Shown in pieces: positions 12,201 through 22,330 of a stretch of 64,000 nucleotides of DNA (positions are counted from its first letter, which is position 1; each line of letters opens with the position of its first letter). The notes under the pieces were generated by a model, which was not told the origin of the DNA, did no database searches, and worked only from the letters and a program-made list of their open reading frames with translations. The translations under genes and the position numbers were made by a program. Source of the DNA: Heterotrichella gracilis (Eukaryota; Sar; Xanthophyceae; Tribonematales; Xanthonemataceae); contig JAULBX010032035.1 in NCBI GenBank assembly GCA_032358255.1, forward strand, positions 62,001-126,000, written 5' to 3'.

Positions 12201-15135
12201 ACCCGCCATGCTGGAGAAGAAGGACAGGGGCAGGGGCGCCGACCTGGCTGCTGCGCCTCGGGAGTATGGCGCCGCGCACATACCTGACCGGGTGCTGGGG
12301 GTGGACCTGCTGGAGGAGGCCATTCGGTAGGGTGTAGGGTGTAGGGTGGATGGTGTAGGGTTCAGGGTGCTGGGGGTGGACCTCCTGGAGGAGGCAATAC
12401 GGTAGGGGTGTGGGGGTGTAGGGTTTAAGGTATAGGGTAGAGGGTGCTGGGGGTGGATTTGCTGGGTGAGGCCTTACGGTGGAGGAACAAATTCATTACG
12501 TTAGGTGGGTGACAGTATCCTTCATAGATCGCATGCCTTTGAGGCATATGAAATATGGGAGGTACATTTTCTGCCCAGCGCTGTAAACTGCTCATGGTGT
12601 GCATGGTGGAGGTGGGTACCAATCTTGTCCCTCTGTACTTGGGATGCACATACCCACCTGGTGCTACCTGAACTACAGGACTGCCAAAATTGGCAGCGAT
12701 GCATGCCATCTGGCTTGTGCATGGGGTGCACTTATTTAATCCGCTTTCACCTTTGCCGCAGGACTGGCAAGATTGGCAGCGATGGTGAGTTAGTGGAGAG
12801 TGAGCATGGCAGCGATTCGGACAGTGAAGGTGCGCCAGGGGAGGACAGTGAAGGGGGTGAGAGCGGGGAGGAAGGGGAGGAAGGGGAGGAAGGGAGCCAA
12901 GGGGAGGGGGAGGAGAGCGAGGTGGAAGGGGAGGAAGAGGAGGAGGGCAGTGGATCAGAGGGGGAAAGTGAGGAGGAAGGTGAGACGACTTTGTGGGACT
13001 TCCTGTGTGGTTCTTGTCTGTGTGGAGATCTCTAGGTTTGGGACTGTGTTGCCATCTGACACACCCCATTTACTGCACCTACCACATGCACCATTTCACA
13101 CCACCCACATGCCCCACCTCTCACCAGCCCCTTGCGCCACCTCACACCATCTACCTGCCCTGCAGGTTCAGAGCCCGAGTCAAGTGGGCGGGGGAGCCAG
13201 GGGGGCGACAGTGACGATGATGAGGAGGGGACTTCAGGGGGGTCGGAATCGGAGGGTGAAGGAGGGAAGGGGAAGGGTGCCAGCAAGAAGGAAGGAGCAA
13301 AGAAAGCGCTGACGCCAGGAAGGTGCGTCTAAACCCTAGGGTTTTGGGTCTAGGGTTCTGTTCTAGGGTGTGGGTTGTGAGATTTGCTCGTGATATAGGG
13401 TTGACATGACGGGTGTACTTGAGGGTGTGGCGCATGCTTTGAGTGGCTCTTTCCAGAATACCTTGCCGTTCGTGTTTTGGGAACGTCGCGCTATTTGGGA
13501 CGCAATGACAAATGTATACATTTCCAGTTACAATGCTGCAACAGCCAGCCACCAGCCAATGCAACCCTCCAGCGCCCCACATGGCTGCACCATATACCCT
13601 TCCATGCCGACAGCTACCCCTGGCCCCCCCTCCATGCTGACACCCGCCATACCCCTTGCAGCTTGCAACACCTCAAGCGCCAGCTGGCCGAGGCCAAGGA
13701 GAGCAAGGGGGGAGGAGGGGAGGAGGCAAATGGGGAGGTGGAGGCCGGGGTGCCCTTGGAGTGGGGTCGGATACTGACTGAGGATGATTTCAACAAGATC
13801 CGACAGCTGCGACACAAGAAGCTGGTGGGTGGCGCCTGTGCATGAGCATCAGTGCATTTTCAAGCCATGCACATAACAGCCGGTGTATTTGGAGGCGAAG
13901 TAGGGAAAGTGGGTGGACATCAAATGTGTGTCATCATTCAGGAATCAAGATCCAGCAGCTGCGACACAAGAAGCTGGTGGGTGGCACCAGGCGTGCAAGT
14001 CAAATTGGGTGCACATGCATGCAGCCATATATACAACAAGTGTAAGGGAAGACATCGAACTATTGTCAACAACCAGTGTGTTGCTGCATCCTCTATATGC
14101 ACATACAAAAAGCCTGGGTGCTAAACCCAACCTTTCACCCGCCTCCACCTCCTAATTACCGCCAGTTTACGCGTCCCCACCTAGACTGATCTCCCTCCCC
14201 TTCCCCCCTACCAGGTTGATGCAGCCCTGCAGCGGCACGGCGTGAAGTCTGCATCCAAGCGGCAGCGCGTGCGGGAGGCGGCCGAGGAGGAGGCGGAGGC
14301 GGCTATGGAGTTTGAGGTGGGGCAGGGGGTGGGGTGGTGGGGTGTCGGAATCGTGTGTGTGGGAGAGGGATTTGGGGAGCAGGTTGGGCAGCTGGGGTAT
14401 TCGTGGTGGGGGCTTGGCCGCCTGCCGATTGTAGGGGCCCACTTGTATGGGCGCGGATGGTGTGTTAGGCGGGAAAGGGGAGATTGTTGCGGGTGTGTAA
14501 CATAACGTTGCATGCTTGCTGGCAGTTGTCAGTTGTCAGCAGGGTAGTAGCATGGGGTAGTGTGGTGGAGGGGGCTTGGACAGGTACCTTGTTGTGTTTG
14601 CTCAAGGGGTGGTGTAATATGCAGGACGACCGGGAGGTGGTTGGTGAGCAGCGGGTTGCGGCCACCGCCCTGCAAGGGAAGCACAAGTGGCGCAAGAACA
14701 AGGAGGAGCGGATGGCGTCGGTGCTGGAGGGTGAGTCAGCAAGTCATATGAGCACTAGCCATACAGCCAGATGACCATGTCCAAGCAGTTGCTACGAAAG
14801 GAGTGCCCCCTCCTGACCCTTATACGTGAACCGTAAAGCAGGGTCTTGTCCACTCCGATTCAGGGTGCATGGACCCGCAAACTAGGCCATGAACCCTACT
14901 CCCTAGGCCCTAAACTAATCGTTCCGCCCTTTTTACCTCAGGCCGCAAGGACCGGCCCCAGTTTGGCGCCGCCGCCGGCCGCAAGAAGCAAAAGTCTGGC
15001 GGCAAGAGCAACCGCGAGAAGGAGCGGGGCAAGTCGCTGCCGCTGGCCGCGCGCCAGAGCCAGTTCAAGCGGCGCTCGCAGCTCAAGCGGCGCAAGGGGG
15101 GCAAGAACTTTAAGGGGAAGAAGGCGCGCAAGTAG
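6289..15135 (+). CDS. SDA1: SDA1 family 60S ribosome-biogenesis protein (SDAD1 homologue)
   Basis: Seventeen exons sum to 2400 nt, or 799 aa plus TAG: 6289-6324, 6836-6886, 7298-7390, 7925-8065, 8392-8565, 9047-9230, 9525-9598, 10284-10418, 10779-10973, 11704-11871, 12118-12326, 12762-12979, 13166-13322, 13662-13824, 14215-14316, 14625-14730, 14942-15135. Residues follow yeast Sda1 and human SDAD1 in order: IKRDPEGYQDEFLQQ, ALILMRNRG, NAKHRNDKLNRGIQNFLYSM, TVNVIASAALSK, FFLGTDK, LNFYPFLQKYILPHQREVT, EYGAAHIP, ILTEDDFNKIR, and a Lys/Arg-rich tail. An acidic Glu/Gly/Ser stretch fills about residues 490-560. SDA1 is a nucleolar factor needed for pre-60S maturation and export. The length compares with 767 aa in yeast and 687 aa in human. 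The start gives MARSGADLLLLQ, which joins smoothly to the conserved region. Several introns contain decayed copies of the adjoining exon edges, listed separately. Confidence 0.95.
8862..8905. repeat. A-rich simple repeat (AAATAAAA-like)
   Basis: Short A/T-rich stretch of AATAAAACAAAAT-like units inside SDA1 intron 5. It stands out from the GC-rich surroundings. Confidence 0.6.
9894..10037. repeat. Dispersed repeat, copy 1 (SDA1 intron 7)
   Basis: About 145 bp that recurs at 11288-11428 in SDA1 intron 9. Both begin CCGCACTCGTACTCAACCAC and both contain AAGAGTTGCCACAT, GAGCTGTTATGGCTT and GATCAGCAAGTTACCGCGGCT. They differ at scattered positions and by small indels. This copy runs into a CCCA microsatellite at 10029-10058. 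It has no coding frame and no obvious target-site duplication. A short non-autonomous element is likely but its class is unknown. Confidence 0.85.
10029..10058. repeat. (CCCA)n microsatellite
   Basis: Seven or so perfect CCCA units at the end of the dispersed repeat in SDA1 intron 7. Confidence 0.95.
10170..10193 (+). repeat. Decayed copy of the start of SDA1 exon 8
   Basis: GTACCACCGCCAGCAAGAAG here matches the first bases of exon 8 at 10284 (GGCACCACCGCCAGCAAGAA) and lies in the upstream intron, about 110 bp before it. The reading frame after it is lost. Confidence 0.75.
10464..10650 (+). repeat. Copies of the SDA1 exon 8 end and donor
   Basis: The end of exon 8 and its donor (about 10365-10440) recur at 10464-10541: GGCACGGTGCAGAGC, then ATGCACCTGCTGCAGGACCC, then CAGGTG and GACTAGGGTTTAGGGT. 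Both the real and the copied unit pass into the same telomere-like tail. A weaker third copy (GCATCTGCTGCAGGGTCTGC) lies near 10615-10635. The copies hold changes that make them poor coding sequence. Confidence 0.85.
11055..11142 (+). repeat. Copies of the SDA1 exon 9 end and donor
   Basis: The exon 9 edge at 10961-10980 (GCGCTGGTGCAGGTGAGG) recurs as GCGCTGGTGCAGGTGAGGAG at about 11060-11079. A shorter trace, TTGGTGCAGGTAAGG, lies near 11120-11137. A TTTAGGG-containing stretch separates the original from the first copy. Confidence 0.75.
11288..11428. repeat. Dispersed repeat, copy 2 (SDA1 intron 9)
   Basis: Second copy of the roughly 145-bp repeat found at 9894-10037, in the same orientation. 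The two copies share most of their length with point differences and a few indels, so they are old rather than recent. Confidence 0.85.
11580..11640 (+). repeat. Copy of the acceptor and start of SDA1 exon 10
   Basis: CCACCCTACCACAGG followed by CTGCCACGACCTCG and a C-rich stretch matches the real exon 10 boundary at 11690-11745, about 110 bp downstream. The copy keeps the acceptor AG. CCCTAAACCCTA-type sequence lies between the two. Confidence 0.85.
12366..12487 (+). repeat. Two copies of the SDA1 exon 11 end and donor
   Basis: The exon end at 12291-12330 (GTGCTGGGGGTGGACCTGCT, then GGAGGAGGCCATTCGGTAGGG) recurs at 12367-12413 with a few changes. It recurs again at 12439-12485, where the donor GT is still legible. 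The spacing is about 75 bp, filled with GTGTAGGGTTTAGGG-like sequence. Confidence 0.9.
13950..13992 (+). repeat. Copy of the SDA1 exon 14 end and donor
   Basis: ATCCAGCAGCTGCGACACAA followed by GAAGCTGGTGGGTGGC repeats the real exon 14 boundary at 13797-13832 almost exactly, 153 bp downstream in the intron. It keeps a usable GTGGGT donor. Confidence 0.9.
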
Positions 15136-15465
15136 GGGCACACAAGCTCAGCTGTGGGCTCCGAGGGCTTGCTGTGGTTGGAGAGTGCCCAAGCTTGTTG
15201 GCATGACGTTTTTAGTTGTCACGGTAGGCTGCCAGCACGGCATGTCACGAGGCCCTGCCAGCAGTGCTATGCACAGTGTGCGTGCGGGCCCTGCCCGGCA
15301 CTGAGTGACTTGAAAGATCACTGGCATCAGATGCCTTTACCTGAATACGATTTATGACCATCACATGATGTTGCCACGGGCGCACGCTAGCCGCTTGCGG
15401 CTTCCCTTATCAAATATACTCAGAATTATTGCTGTCACAATGGTTCCGAACCACTGGCAGTACAT

Positions 15466-15520
15466 TGTAAGCCATACTCGTCACAACTTGTGTCAATTTA
15501 ATTTAGTAATTGACATGTAA
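15466..15520 (+). terminator. Candidate poly(A) signals TGTAA for SDA1
   Basis: TGTAA occurs at 15466-15470 and again at 15516-15520, 331 and 381 nt after the SDA1 stop. TGTAA is the usual poly(A) signal in Chlamydomonas and relatives. Confidence 0.55.
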
Positions 15521-15772
15521 TACATGACAAACCGCATTGAGTTTGGAACTGGAATCCTTTGTTGCAGTACCCGTAACGGTTATTGCAGTAGCGCCAATAA
15601 TTGGCTGTGTGACGGGATGCATCCATGGCAGGTCACCTCAGACGGTCTGATAAATGATGACATCCCGGATTTGATATTGGGACCAATGGCATGCATCCAT
15701 TACCATCGACGATACGACGTAATAATTGCTGCACTGAATTAAACGTTGACTTCAATAAAATTAAGGTGACAT

Positions 15773-15777
15773 TTACA
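15773..15777 (-). terminator. Candidate poly(A) signal TGTAA for the J-domain gene
   Basis: TTACA on the plus strand reads TGTAA on the minus strand, 319 nt after the stop of the J-domain gene. Confidence 0.5.
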
Positions 15778-16042
15778 TTGACAACAATGTACACCGTATG
15801 CTTATGGCTGCTGCTGAAACTTTCAGAGAACTTGCTGAACAGAACGGATTGTACGAATACAAAATAGTTCCTTGCCAAATAATACTATAATATAAAATTT
15901 TGACGGGATCCCCATCAACTTGAAGGCCACCATGGAATATTACGGAGACAAATTGAAAATGCACTCTCCATAAATATCGTGCCTTTGGTCCACTGCCCAA
16001 GAGCTCTGGCACACAAGTCCTGTAGGCGCCACCTTCCGCCAC

Positions 16043-16070
16043 CCACTACACCAGCGGCTTTGCCCTCCAG
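16043..16070 (-). repeat. Copy of the last coding bases of the J-domain gene
   Basis: ACTACACCAGCGGCTTTGCC here repeats the real gene end at 16094-16115, including the TAG stop (CTA on plus), about 50 bp downstream. AAACCCTAAACCCTA lies between copy and original. Confidence 0.85.
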
Positions 16071-16095
16071 TCGCCATTCATAGAAACCCTAAACC

Positions 16096-19000
16096 CTACA
16101 CCAGCGGCTTTGCCCTGCGCGCCGCAGACACGATCTTGAACACCTCCTCCGCCTCAACCTGCACCTGGAGCTCAGCAGATTGGTGGCGGTCGGGGTGGAA
16201 GCGCAGCAGCGCGCGGCGGTAGGCGGACTCAGCGGCGGCGGGGGTGGGGAAGGGCCAGCCGTCTACCACCACGCCGAGCGCCTGCGAGGAGGTGGAAGCG
16301 GGGGGTGTTCGTTTATGCTTGGCCAGTGTGTGTGGCGCGCACAGGGTTGCTCTGCCCTGGTGGCCCAGGTAAATTGCCCAGGTTTCTGGTGGAAAGAGCG
16401 CGATAGTAATGCAACTGAACCCTGGAAATTGAACCCTGGCCCCACCTGCAGCGTTGACGCCAGGGTGGTGCACTTTGCCGTGCGGCGCTGCAGCCGCTCC
16501 GCGATCACCCCCCGCATGACGTCCTTCATGCCCAGGGTGTTCTCAGCTGCCTGCTGACTGGCGCGGTGCTGGGCCAGGCGGACCTGGTGGGAGCGGGGGG
16601 AAGGGGGAATTAAGGTGTGTGTGGCATGTGGGAGGGAGGGGGAGTAGGTCGCCATGATGCTGCAGGCGGTGGAGTCGATGGTGTGGCGCTCTTTGGCTTG
16701 AGAATCTACAGCAGCTGGGAACGCTGGGCAGCGGCCGATTACAACAGTAGAATGTACGGTATGGGCGTTCCCATGAGTGATGATATCGCGCCCCTGGGGA
16801 TGAGCAGTTTCATGATCCCAAGGAGGCATCCAGGCAGACCCTCGTTCATGTGCATGCCATGGCATGGCAGGGGATGGAATGAGCACAGCCCACACTTAAA
16901 CCCTAAACCCTACACCGCACCTGCACTCGGAGCTCCGCCTCATCTTCCTTGGTGCTACCGGCCCCCCCCTGGCGCAAACCCCCTGCGGCTTCCGCTGCTG
17001 ACGCGTCGCCACCTGGCCGCTCCCCATCCGCAACAGTGCCAGGTGGCGCATCCGCATCGTCTGCTTCACCGGTGAGGTCCACCACCCACTCGGGGGATGG
17101 GGATGGGTGGGGCGGTGGCTGGGGGGGGGCGGCTGGTGGCTGGTGCCATGTGCGCGCACCGGGGGCCGACCTAAAGCAGAGTGAAAGTGGGTGGGTGTGG
17201 TTGGTAACGATACCACACAACGAGGGGCAAAAGAAAGGGGGAGCTAGCGAGGGCAGGGTATGCGCAACCCCTCCCAATGGTGTAAGCAGTCTCAGATGAG
17301 AAGCGCATGGTACTGGTAGTGCAAGACTGGCAGTTAACTTATCTGTGTTGCAAGAATGGATAGAACTAATTATACTGTGCCTGCACCAAATCAAGCTGCA
17401 TGCAATATGCCTGCCATGCACACATGCTCACACTGTACAATTGACTGTTAATATGGATGTAATGCTGTGATGCATGTAATCAACTGCCACAAAATGAGGC
17501 CTGCCCCCACCCCATCCCCACACCAGCCCCACCCACCTTGGGATGTATGATGGCACAGCCGGCGCATGCCGCTTGAGCCCCCCACCCAGCCCCAGCCCCT
17601 TGCTCACGCGCTCAAGGTTGCGCACGAAGCTCTTAATGTTCTGACGGGCACCGGCATGGGTGCCTGTACCCCCACGGCTGGCGCCGCCCGCAGGTCTGCC
17701 CCCACCAAAGGAGTTAGCAGGATGTTGCCCCCCCGGCATGCTGCTGCCAGCCTGCGCTGGCGCTGGGCGAGGGTGTAGGGCTGCATGTGCTGGTACCCTT
17801 CCCCCACCATGGGGTGGCTGGGGGGGGGTGGCCGCACGTCCAGGAAACCCCCCGCCACTGGGGCGGGGGTGTTGGGTTGTGGCCGTACCCGCGAGGGGCT
17901 TCCCAGTACCTCCATGCGCCGCACCGTGCCCGTGCGGCGTGGGTGCGCCAGGTGGCGTGACCTTGACAGGGCGGGGCGGGACGAAGCCGGGCGGCATGCG
18001 CATGTGCGCTGTGCTTGCGCCAGGTGGCGTGCCCGTGCCGGGCTGAGGTGGCGCAGCGCTCCTGCTTGCGCCAGGTGGCGCTCCCCTGCCAGCCGCAACA
18101 GCTGCCCCTGTGCCAAAAGATGCGCCACTCCCGTGTGCACCCCCGGGTTGAGAGGGCGTGTCCCTGCCCGCTGTGCTTGCGCCATGTGACGCCCCCCTTG
18201 CAGGTACACCCTGTGTGCTTGTGCCATGTGACGCCCCCCTGCCAGCTGCGCCAGTGGGATGCGCCCCCGCCCTGCCATGCGCCCCACCCCTCCCGCCACC
18301 AGCGACCGGCCCTGGAGGACAACTCTCCTCACCCCCCCGCATCCCTTCGGCAGGCGCCACCGCCCCAGCCACACCCCCACCACCCGGCCGCTGCGCCGTG
18401 GGCCCTGTCGGCACATGAGGCATTGGTGAGGTCGCGTGGGTTGCTGCTGCTGCTGCTGTGGGTGGCGTCATGGGTTGTGCACCCCCCCTGCCCGCACCAT
18501 CGCTGGTATCCCCCAGGCCATTCCTGTAGCTAGTTTGACCCCCACCCAGGGAGGACCGGCTGCCTGTCAAGGACCCCGGCCGCGCCACAGGCTGCCCGCT
18601 GCCGGGGCGTGAGGCGGCGCCCCCTGGCGGCGCGCCATCGGCTGCTGCATGTGCAGGTGCGCCTCCGCCAGGCGCCGCTGCAGGGTCTCCCCCCGCCGCC
18701 GCTGCCGCAGCAGGTGCATGTGCGCCTCCCTCGGGCCATGATCGCATGCCCCTGGCCACTGGCGCAGCCGCTGCCGCTGCTGCATGCATGGCAGCCGCCA
18801 GGTGTGGGCGAGTCTCGGTCATGTTGGTGGCCACTCGTCGCACATGGGCCCCCAGCGCAGCGCCGCCATTCAAAGGAGCCGCGATGCCGGGCCAGGCCCC
18901 ACGCATGCCACCCAGCCCCTCCCCACGCCCTCGCTTCGACCGGATAGCATTACCCCCTTGATGCGGTGCGCTGAAGGGATGCCACCTGGCGCCTGCCTCC

Positions 19001-21077
19001 CCTCCAGTGCCTGCCGCTCCACTGGGTTGCCTGCCAGCTTCCCCGTCACTGTCGGAATCCCCGTCCAGGGTGATGACATCCCCAGTGCCACTGCTGACCT
19101 CACCCATGACCTCACCGCTGCCGCTGCTGACCTCACCGATGAGGCCACTACTGCTGCCGCTGGGGATCCCCCCACTGCTGCTGCTGACCTCGCTGTCACT
19201 GATGGTGATGGTGGGAGAGGCGGGCGGCTGGGCAGAGGCTTGGGAGCGCAGCACGCGCAGGCGAATCAGCTCGGCCTTGGTCCGGGGAGCTGGACGGGCG
19301 AGGGTGTCGGGATCGGCTGTCGGTGTGGGCATCCCCGCAGCCGCGAGCATCCCCGCAGCCCCATTGCTGGGGATGCCTGCGGGGGCTGGTGGCCCCTCAT
19401 CCCTGTTGCCGGGATTGACTGCCGTCGCTGGTGTGCCTGCAGTCCCATTGGTGGGGTTTGCTGGGAAAGCTGGAATCCCCATGTCCCCAGTGCTGGGATT
19501 GGTTGCAGGCGCTGGCATCCCCGCATCTCGATTGCTGGGGTTGTCTACCACCCCTGCATCCCGGTTGCTGGGATTGGGTGCCGCCCCTGACATCCCAACA
19601 TGTTCACCATCAGACCCCCTGGGAGCAGGAGAACATGGGGCTCCCGCTGCAGGGGGAGTGGTGGTTGCATCCCCTTGCCGCGCTGATTGTGGCACACCCC
19701 CTGGGCCGATGCCATCACCGCCCACTGCCGAGCCCTCCCCTCCCGCCATGCATGCAGCAGCACCAGCGCTCACCCCGTGCCTTGCAAGGTTGGCGCCACT
19801 GGGCGGCTGAGAGGCAGGCTGCACTGGTGTGGCACCCCTTCCGCCAGCCTCCCTTCCTCTATCACCCTTTCCTCCCCTGGACTCTGCTGCCTGCTGAGGT
19901 TGCAAATGGGGCTGCTTGGCAGGCGATTGCCCCCCTTGTGCAGGGTTACCAAGGGGAGGGAATGGGGCGATGTGTTGTGCGCTGGTCCCGCCACCTCCAG
20001 GTTCCACTCTACCGGCTGAGGTTGCCTGGTGTTGGTGCGGCTGATGTGCTGGGGTGTTGCCGGACGGGCAGGGGGGGTGGAATGGCAGCTGGGGGGGTGG
20101 TGGCTGGTGCAGCCGTGCGCGTTTGGAGGGGCTGGTGTCCGGGTCGCGTAGGGTCCCAGAAGGGGTTTGCGGTGTGGTGCCAGGGCTTCCCACTGGTTCC
20201 CGCGAAGCTGCCTGGGGCGGGGTGGGCATGGGTTGCTGCTGGGTGCCTGTGGGTGCGCTGGGCAAGGGGTGGTGCGCTGTCGCCCCCGCGTGATGGGAAC
20301 CACCGGCACTGGGTGGCACCTGGCTAGGGCGGGTGGGAAGCTGTGCTGGTGCCGGGTGAGGCTGGGCAGGCAGCTGGGTGGGGTTTGGGTGCCGTGCAGG
20401 CTGCTGCTGCGCCTGTTGCTGTGCCTGTTGCTGTGCCTCCTCTAGTGCTCCTGCAGGCTGCTTCTTTTTCTGCTTCTTCTTTTTCTTTTTGCCAGTCCAG
20501 GTAGGGTCCAAGTTCTGCAGCGGAGAAGGAGCTGTCAGCCTAAACCCCATGTGCTCAAGGCGCAAGGGCTCACTTCAATAGGCACGTGAACAACAGCAAC
20601 GCCCCACTATTGCTCGCAACCGCTAGCTACTTGTAGCTTTGCTCCTTGCAATTCAAGAGTGCAGGTACAGGTACAGGGCCTGGCAGCTGGGGTACCTTGT
20701 TGGCCTCGAAAAAGCCCCTCACGGCCCTGAACCGACCCTCCAGCAGGGCGGCCTCCCTGTCCAACCGAGCCCGCGATCCCACCTGCACACCACGAGCCCT
20801 CAGTCACAGGCCTGTTCATTAACAAGGCAGTAGCAAGCAGTGGCCCGGCAGTACATGCAAGCCCCGTGCAAAAGGGACTTGTGACGTGCGGTGCAAGGGA
20901 CGAGCTTTTAGTACAGAAGTCAGACGTTAGCGCGGCGCGCCAGCAAAACGTGCAGGCCCCAAGGGGCAGCGTGTGGTGCCAAGTGGCACAAGCAGATACA
21001 CTTGCGCTTGCCAGCAATACGGACTAGTTCCCAAGTGGTGGTACCTCCAGGTCTCCTCCCCCACTAGACGAAGCCAT
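16096..21077 (-). CDS. Large low-complexity protein with C-terminal J domain
   Basis: Six exons in minus-strand order, 21077-21045, 20782-20696, 20514-17537, 17170-16921, 16583-16446 and 16281-16096, sum to 1223 aa plus TAG. The start gives MASSSGGGDLE. Residues 41-1033 come from one 2978-nt exon. It opens with a Lys-rich run (GKKKKKKQKKKQ), then Gln runs, then Pro/Gly/Ala/Ser-rich repeats such as NPSNRDAGM and ARGASHGAS. The last 110 residues are conserved in kind: KDVMRGVIAERL, then YRRALLRFHPDRHQ with HPD at 1191-1193, then EAEEVFKIVSAARR. This matches the C-terminal J-like domain of plant DnaJ-superfamily proteins, where HPD stimulates Hsp70. The helix before HPD is short, so it is a divergent J domain. 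The client or pathway is not evident. The low-complexity part may be partly disordered scaffold. Confidence 0.85.
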
Positions 21078-21703
21078 GGCCGTTACCAGCCCTCAATCAA
21101 GACACCCAAGCCCACCAGAGCTGCTGTTCTGGTCAGTGAAGTGCCCATGCCCACGGCTCAGTGGCTCGGAAAAGCACTGGGCACCTGCAAAGTGAGAAAG
21201 TTGACGTATTTCAAACCTCAAATGCGGAGATCGAAGACATATACTTCACAATGCCTATCCTTTCTTCCACACTTTGCATTATACTTTATTGGAGCAGATA
21301 TCGTATACGGGTCTTCGAGGTATCGTGTGTCGTGTGCCAACCTCGTCCCAGTATGCATGCATATGCTGCCACAAGAATATGCATGCATGCATATGCAAGG
21401 TATTGTTTCGCCGTTTGTTACTCACTCGCAGGTCCACCCAGCCCTACGTATCCGACAGCTCAAAAACCTGACGACGTGTCAGTACTGTTGACGATGCATA
21501 AGCTGCTTATTAAGCAGGGCGATATAGTCAGGCGCGACCTGGTCCAAAAACCAGTACCCAACGTGTTAAAGAGTGGAGCTAAAGCAAAATAGAACTTGCA
21601 GCAGTTAGATGACTGATATGAGGTCAAGGGCATCGCGTATCTCAACTTGGTCTTTGGCCTCCGCCTTCTGCCAAGACTCGAGTGGATCGATCCAGCTAGA
21701 ACG

Positions 21704-21724
21704 GTTTAGGGTTTAGGGTTTAGG
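21704..21724. repeat. Interstitial TTTAGGG telomere-like repeat
   Basis: Two to three head-to-tail TTTAGGG units in the spacer. Similar short tracts lie at 6903-6917, 8085-8100, 10428-10440, 12067-12088, 16084-16097, 16897-16911, 30659-30678, 38062-38077, 42422-42443, 56562-56583, 56706-56732 and 58822-58839. Orientation varies between sites. Confidence 0.9.
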
Positions 21725-21727
21725 ACT

Positions 21728-21761
21728 GTCAAGGAATAAGAGCCTCTTATTCCTCACAGTG
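21728..21761. repeat. Small fold-back element (palindrome)
   Basis: AGGAATAAGAG at 21732-21742 pairs perfectly with CTCTTATTCCT at 21744-21754 around one base. The pairing extends imperfectly outward to ACTGTC and CACAGT. It shares the TCAAGG and AATAAGA ends with two other hairpins in this window. Confidence 0.75.
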
Positions 21762-21784
21762 TGGATGGTGGACAATGCAAGCTC

Positions 21785-21789
21785 TTACA
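21785..21789 (-). terminator. Candidate poly(A) signal TGTAA for GT61 copy A
   Basis: TTACA on plus, 542 nt beyond the stop of GT61 copy A on the minus strand. Confidence 0.35.
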
Positions 21790-22330
21790 GTTCACCTCGC
21801 CATTTTCCAGAAGTGTTAACTTAGTGAAGCTTAGTTGGCTCCTTTTGTGCAGCAGTCGCCCGCTCCAGGGTTGTCCAAGGTTTACAAGATGTATTTGATG
21901 GTCAGATTCAGTTAGCCAACCCGGGCTCACGTGACTGTTGGAGGTGCTTGAAGAGTCATCCTGCTTGCAAAAATCTGTCTTGATCAGTAATAACTAAATA
22001 GAATAATTGGAAAACCAAAAAAATGTGAAGACACAAATACAACATAACAAACGTAAGGGCGCCCTTGGCTAACATAACATATTAAACACAATTTAGAACA
22101 ACGAATCAATATTAGGTATAAAAAGTGCCGCTAGGCGAAAAAGTGCTGCCGCATGAAAAGCGCCGCATGGCGATCGCATGGCACATGTGTAGCGTGCCTT
22201 AACCACCCACCAGACACAGTCAACACCACTGCAGATGGGAATTGATTCCCATCTGCAGGCCTCCCATGGGTCTCCCCGTTGGCACCAATGCAAGGTGGGC
22301 AAATCGGCACAGCAAACACGCCGCCTGCCA

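Larger units (their letters stand above)
15136..16042. other. Convergent 3' region of SDA1 and the J-domain gene
   Basis: This holds the SDA1 3' UTR and the 3' UTR of the minus-strand J-domain gene. Base composition turns A/T-rich after about 15400. No further gene is visible. Candidate poly(A) signals for both genes fall inside it and do not overlap. Confidence 0.6.
21078..22330. other. Spacer between J-domain gene and GT61 copy A
   Basis: Upstream region of the J-domain gene and 3' flank of the first GT61 gene. No supported coding region. It contains a TTTAGGG tract at 21704-21724, a short perfect palindrome at 21732-21754, and alternating ATGCATGCATATGC runs at 21352-21398. Confidence 0.5.

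Noticed and set aside
17604-20327. Long open frames on both strands over the low-complexity exon
   Set aside because: They are shadows of the 2978-nt minus-strand exon, whose GC-rich repeats keep other frames open. Only one frame joins the conserved J domain.
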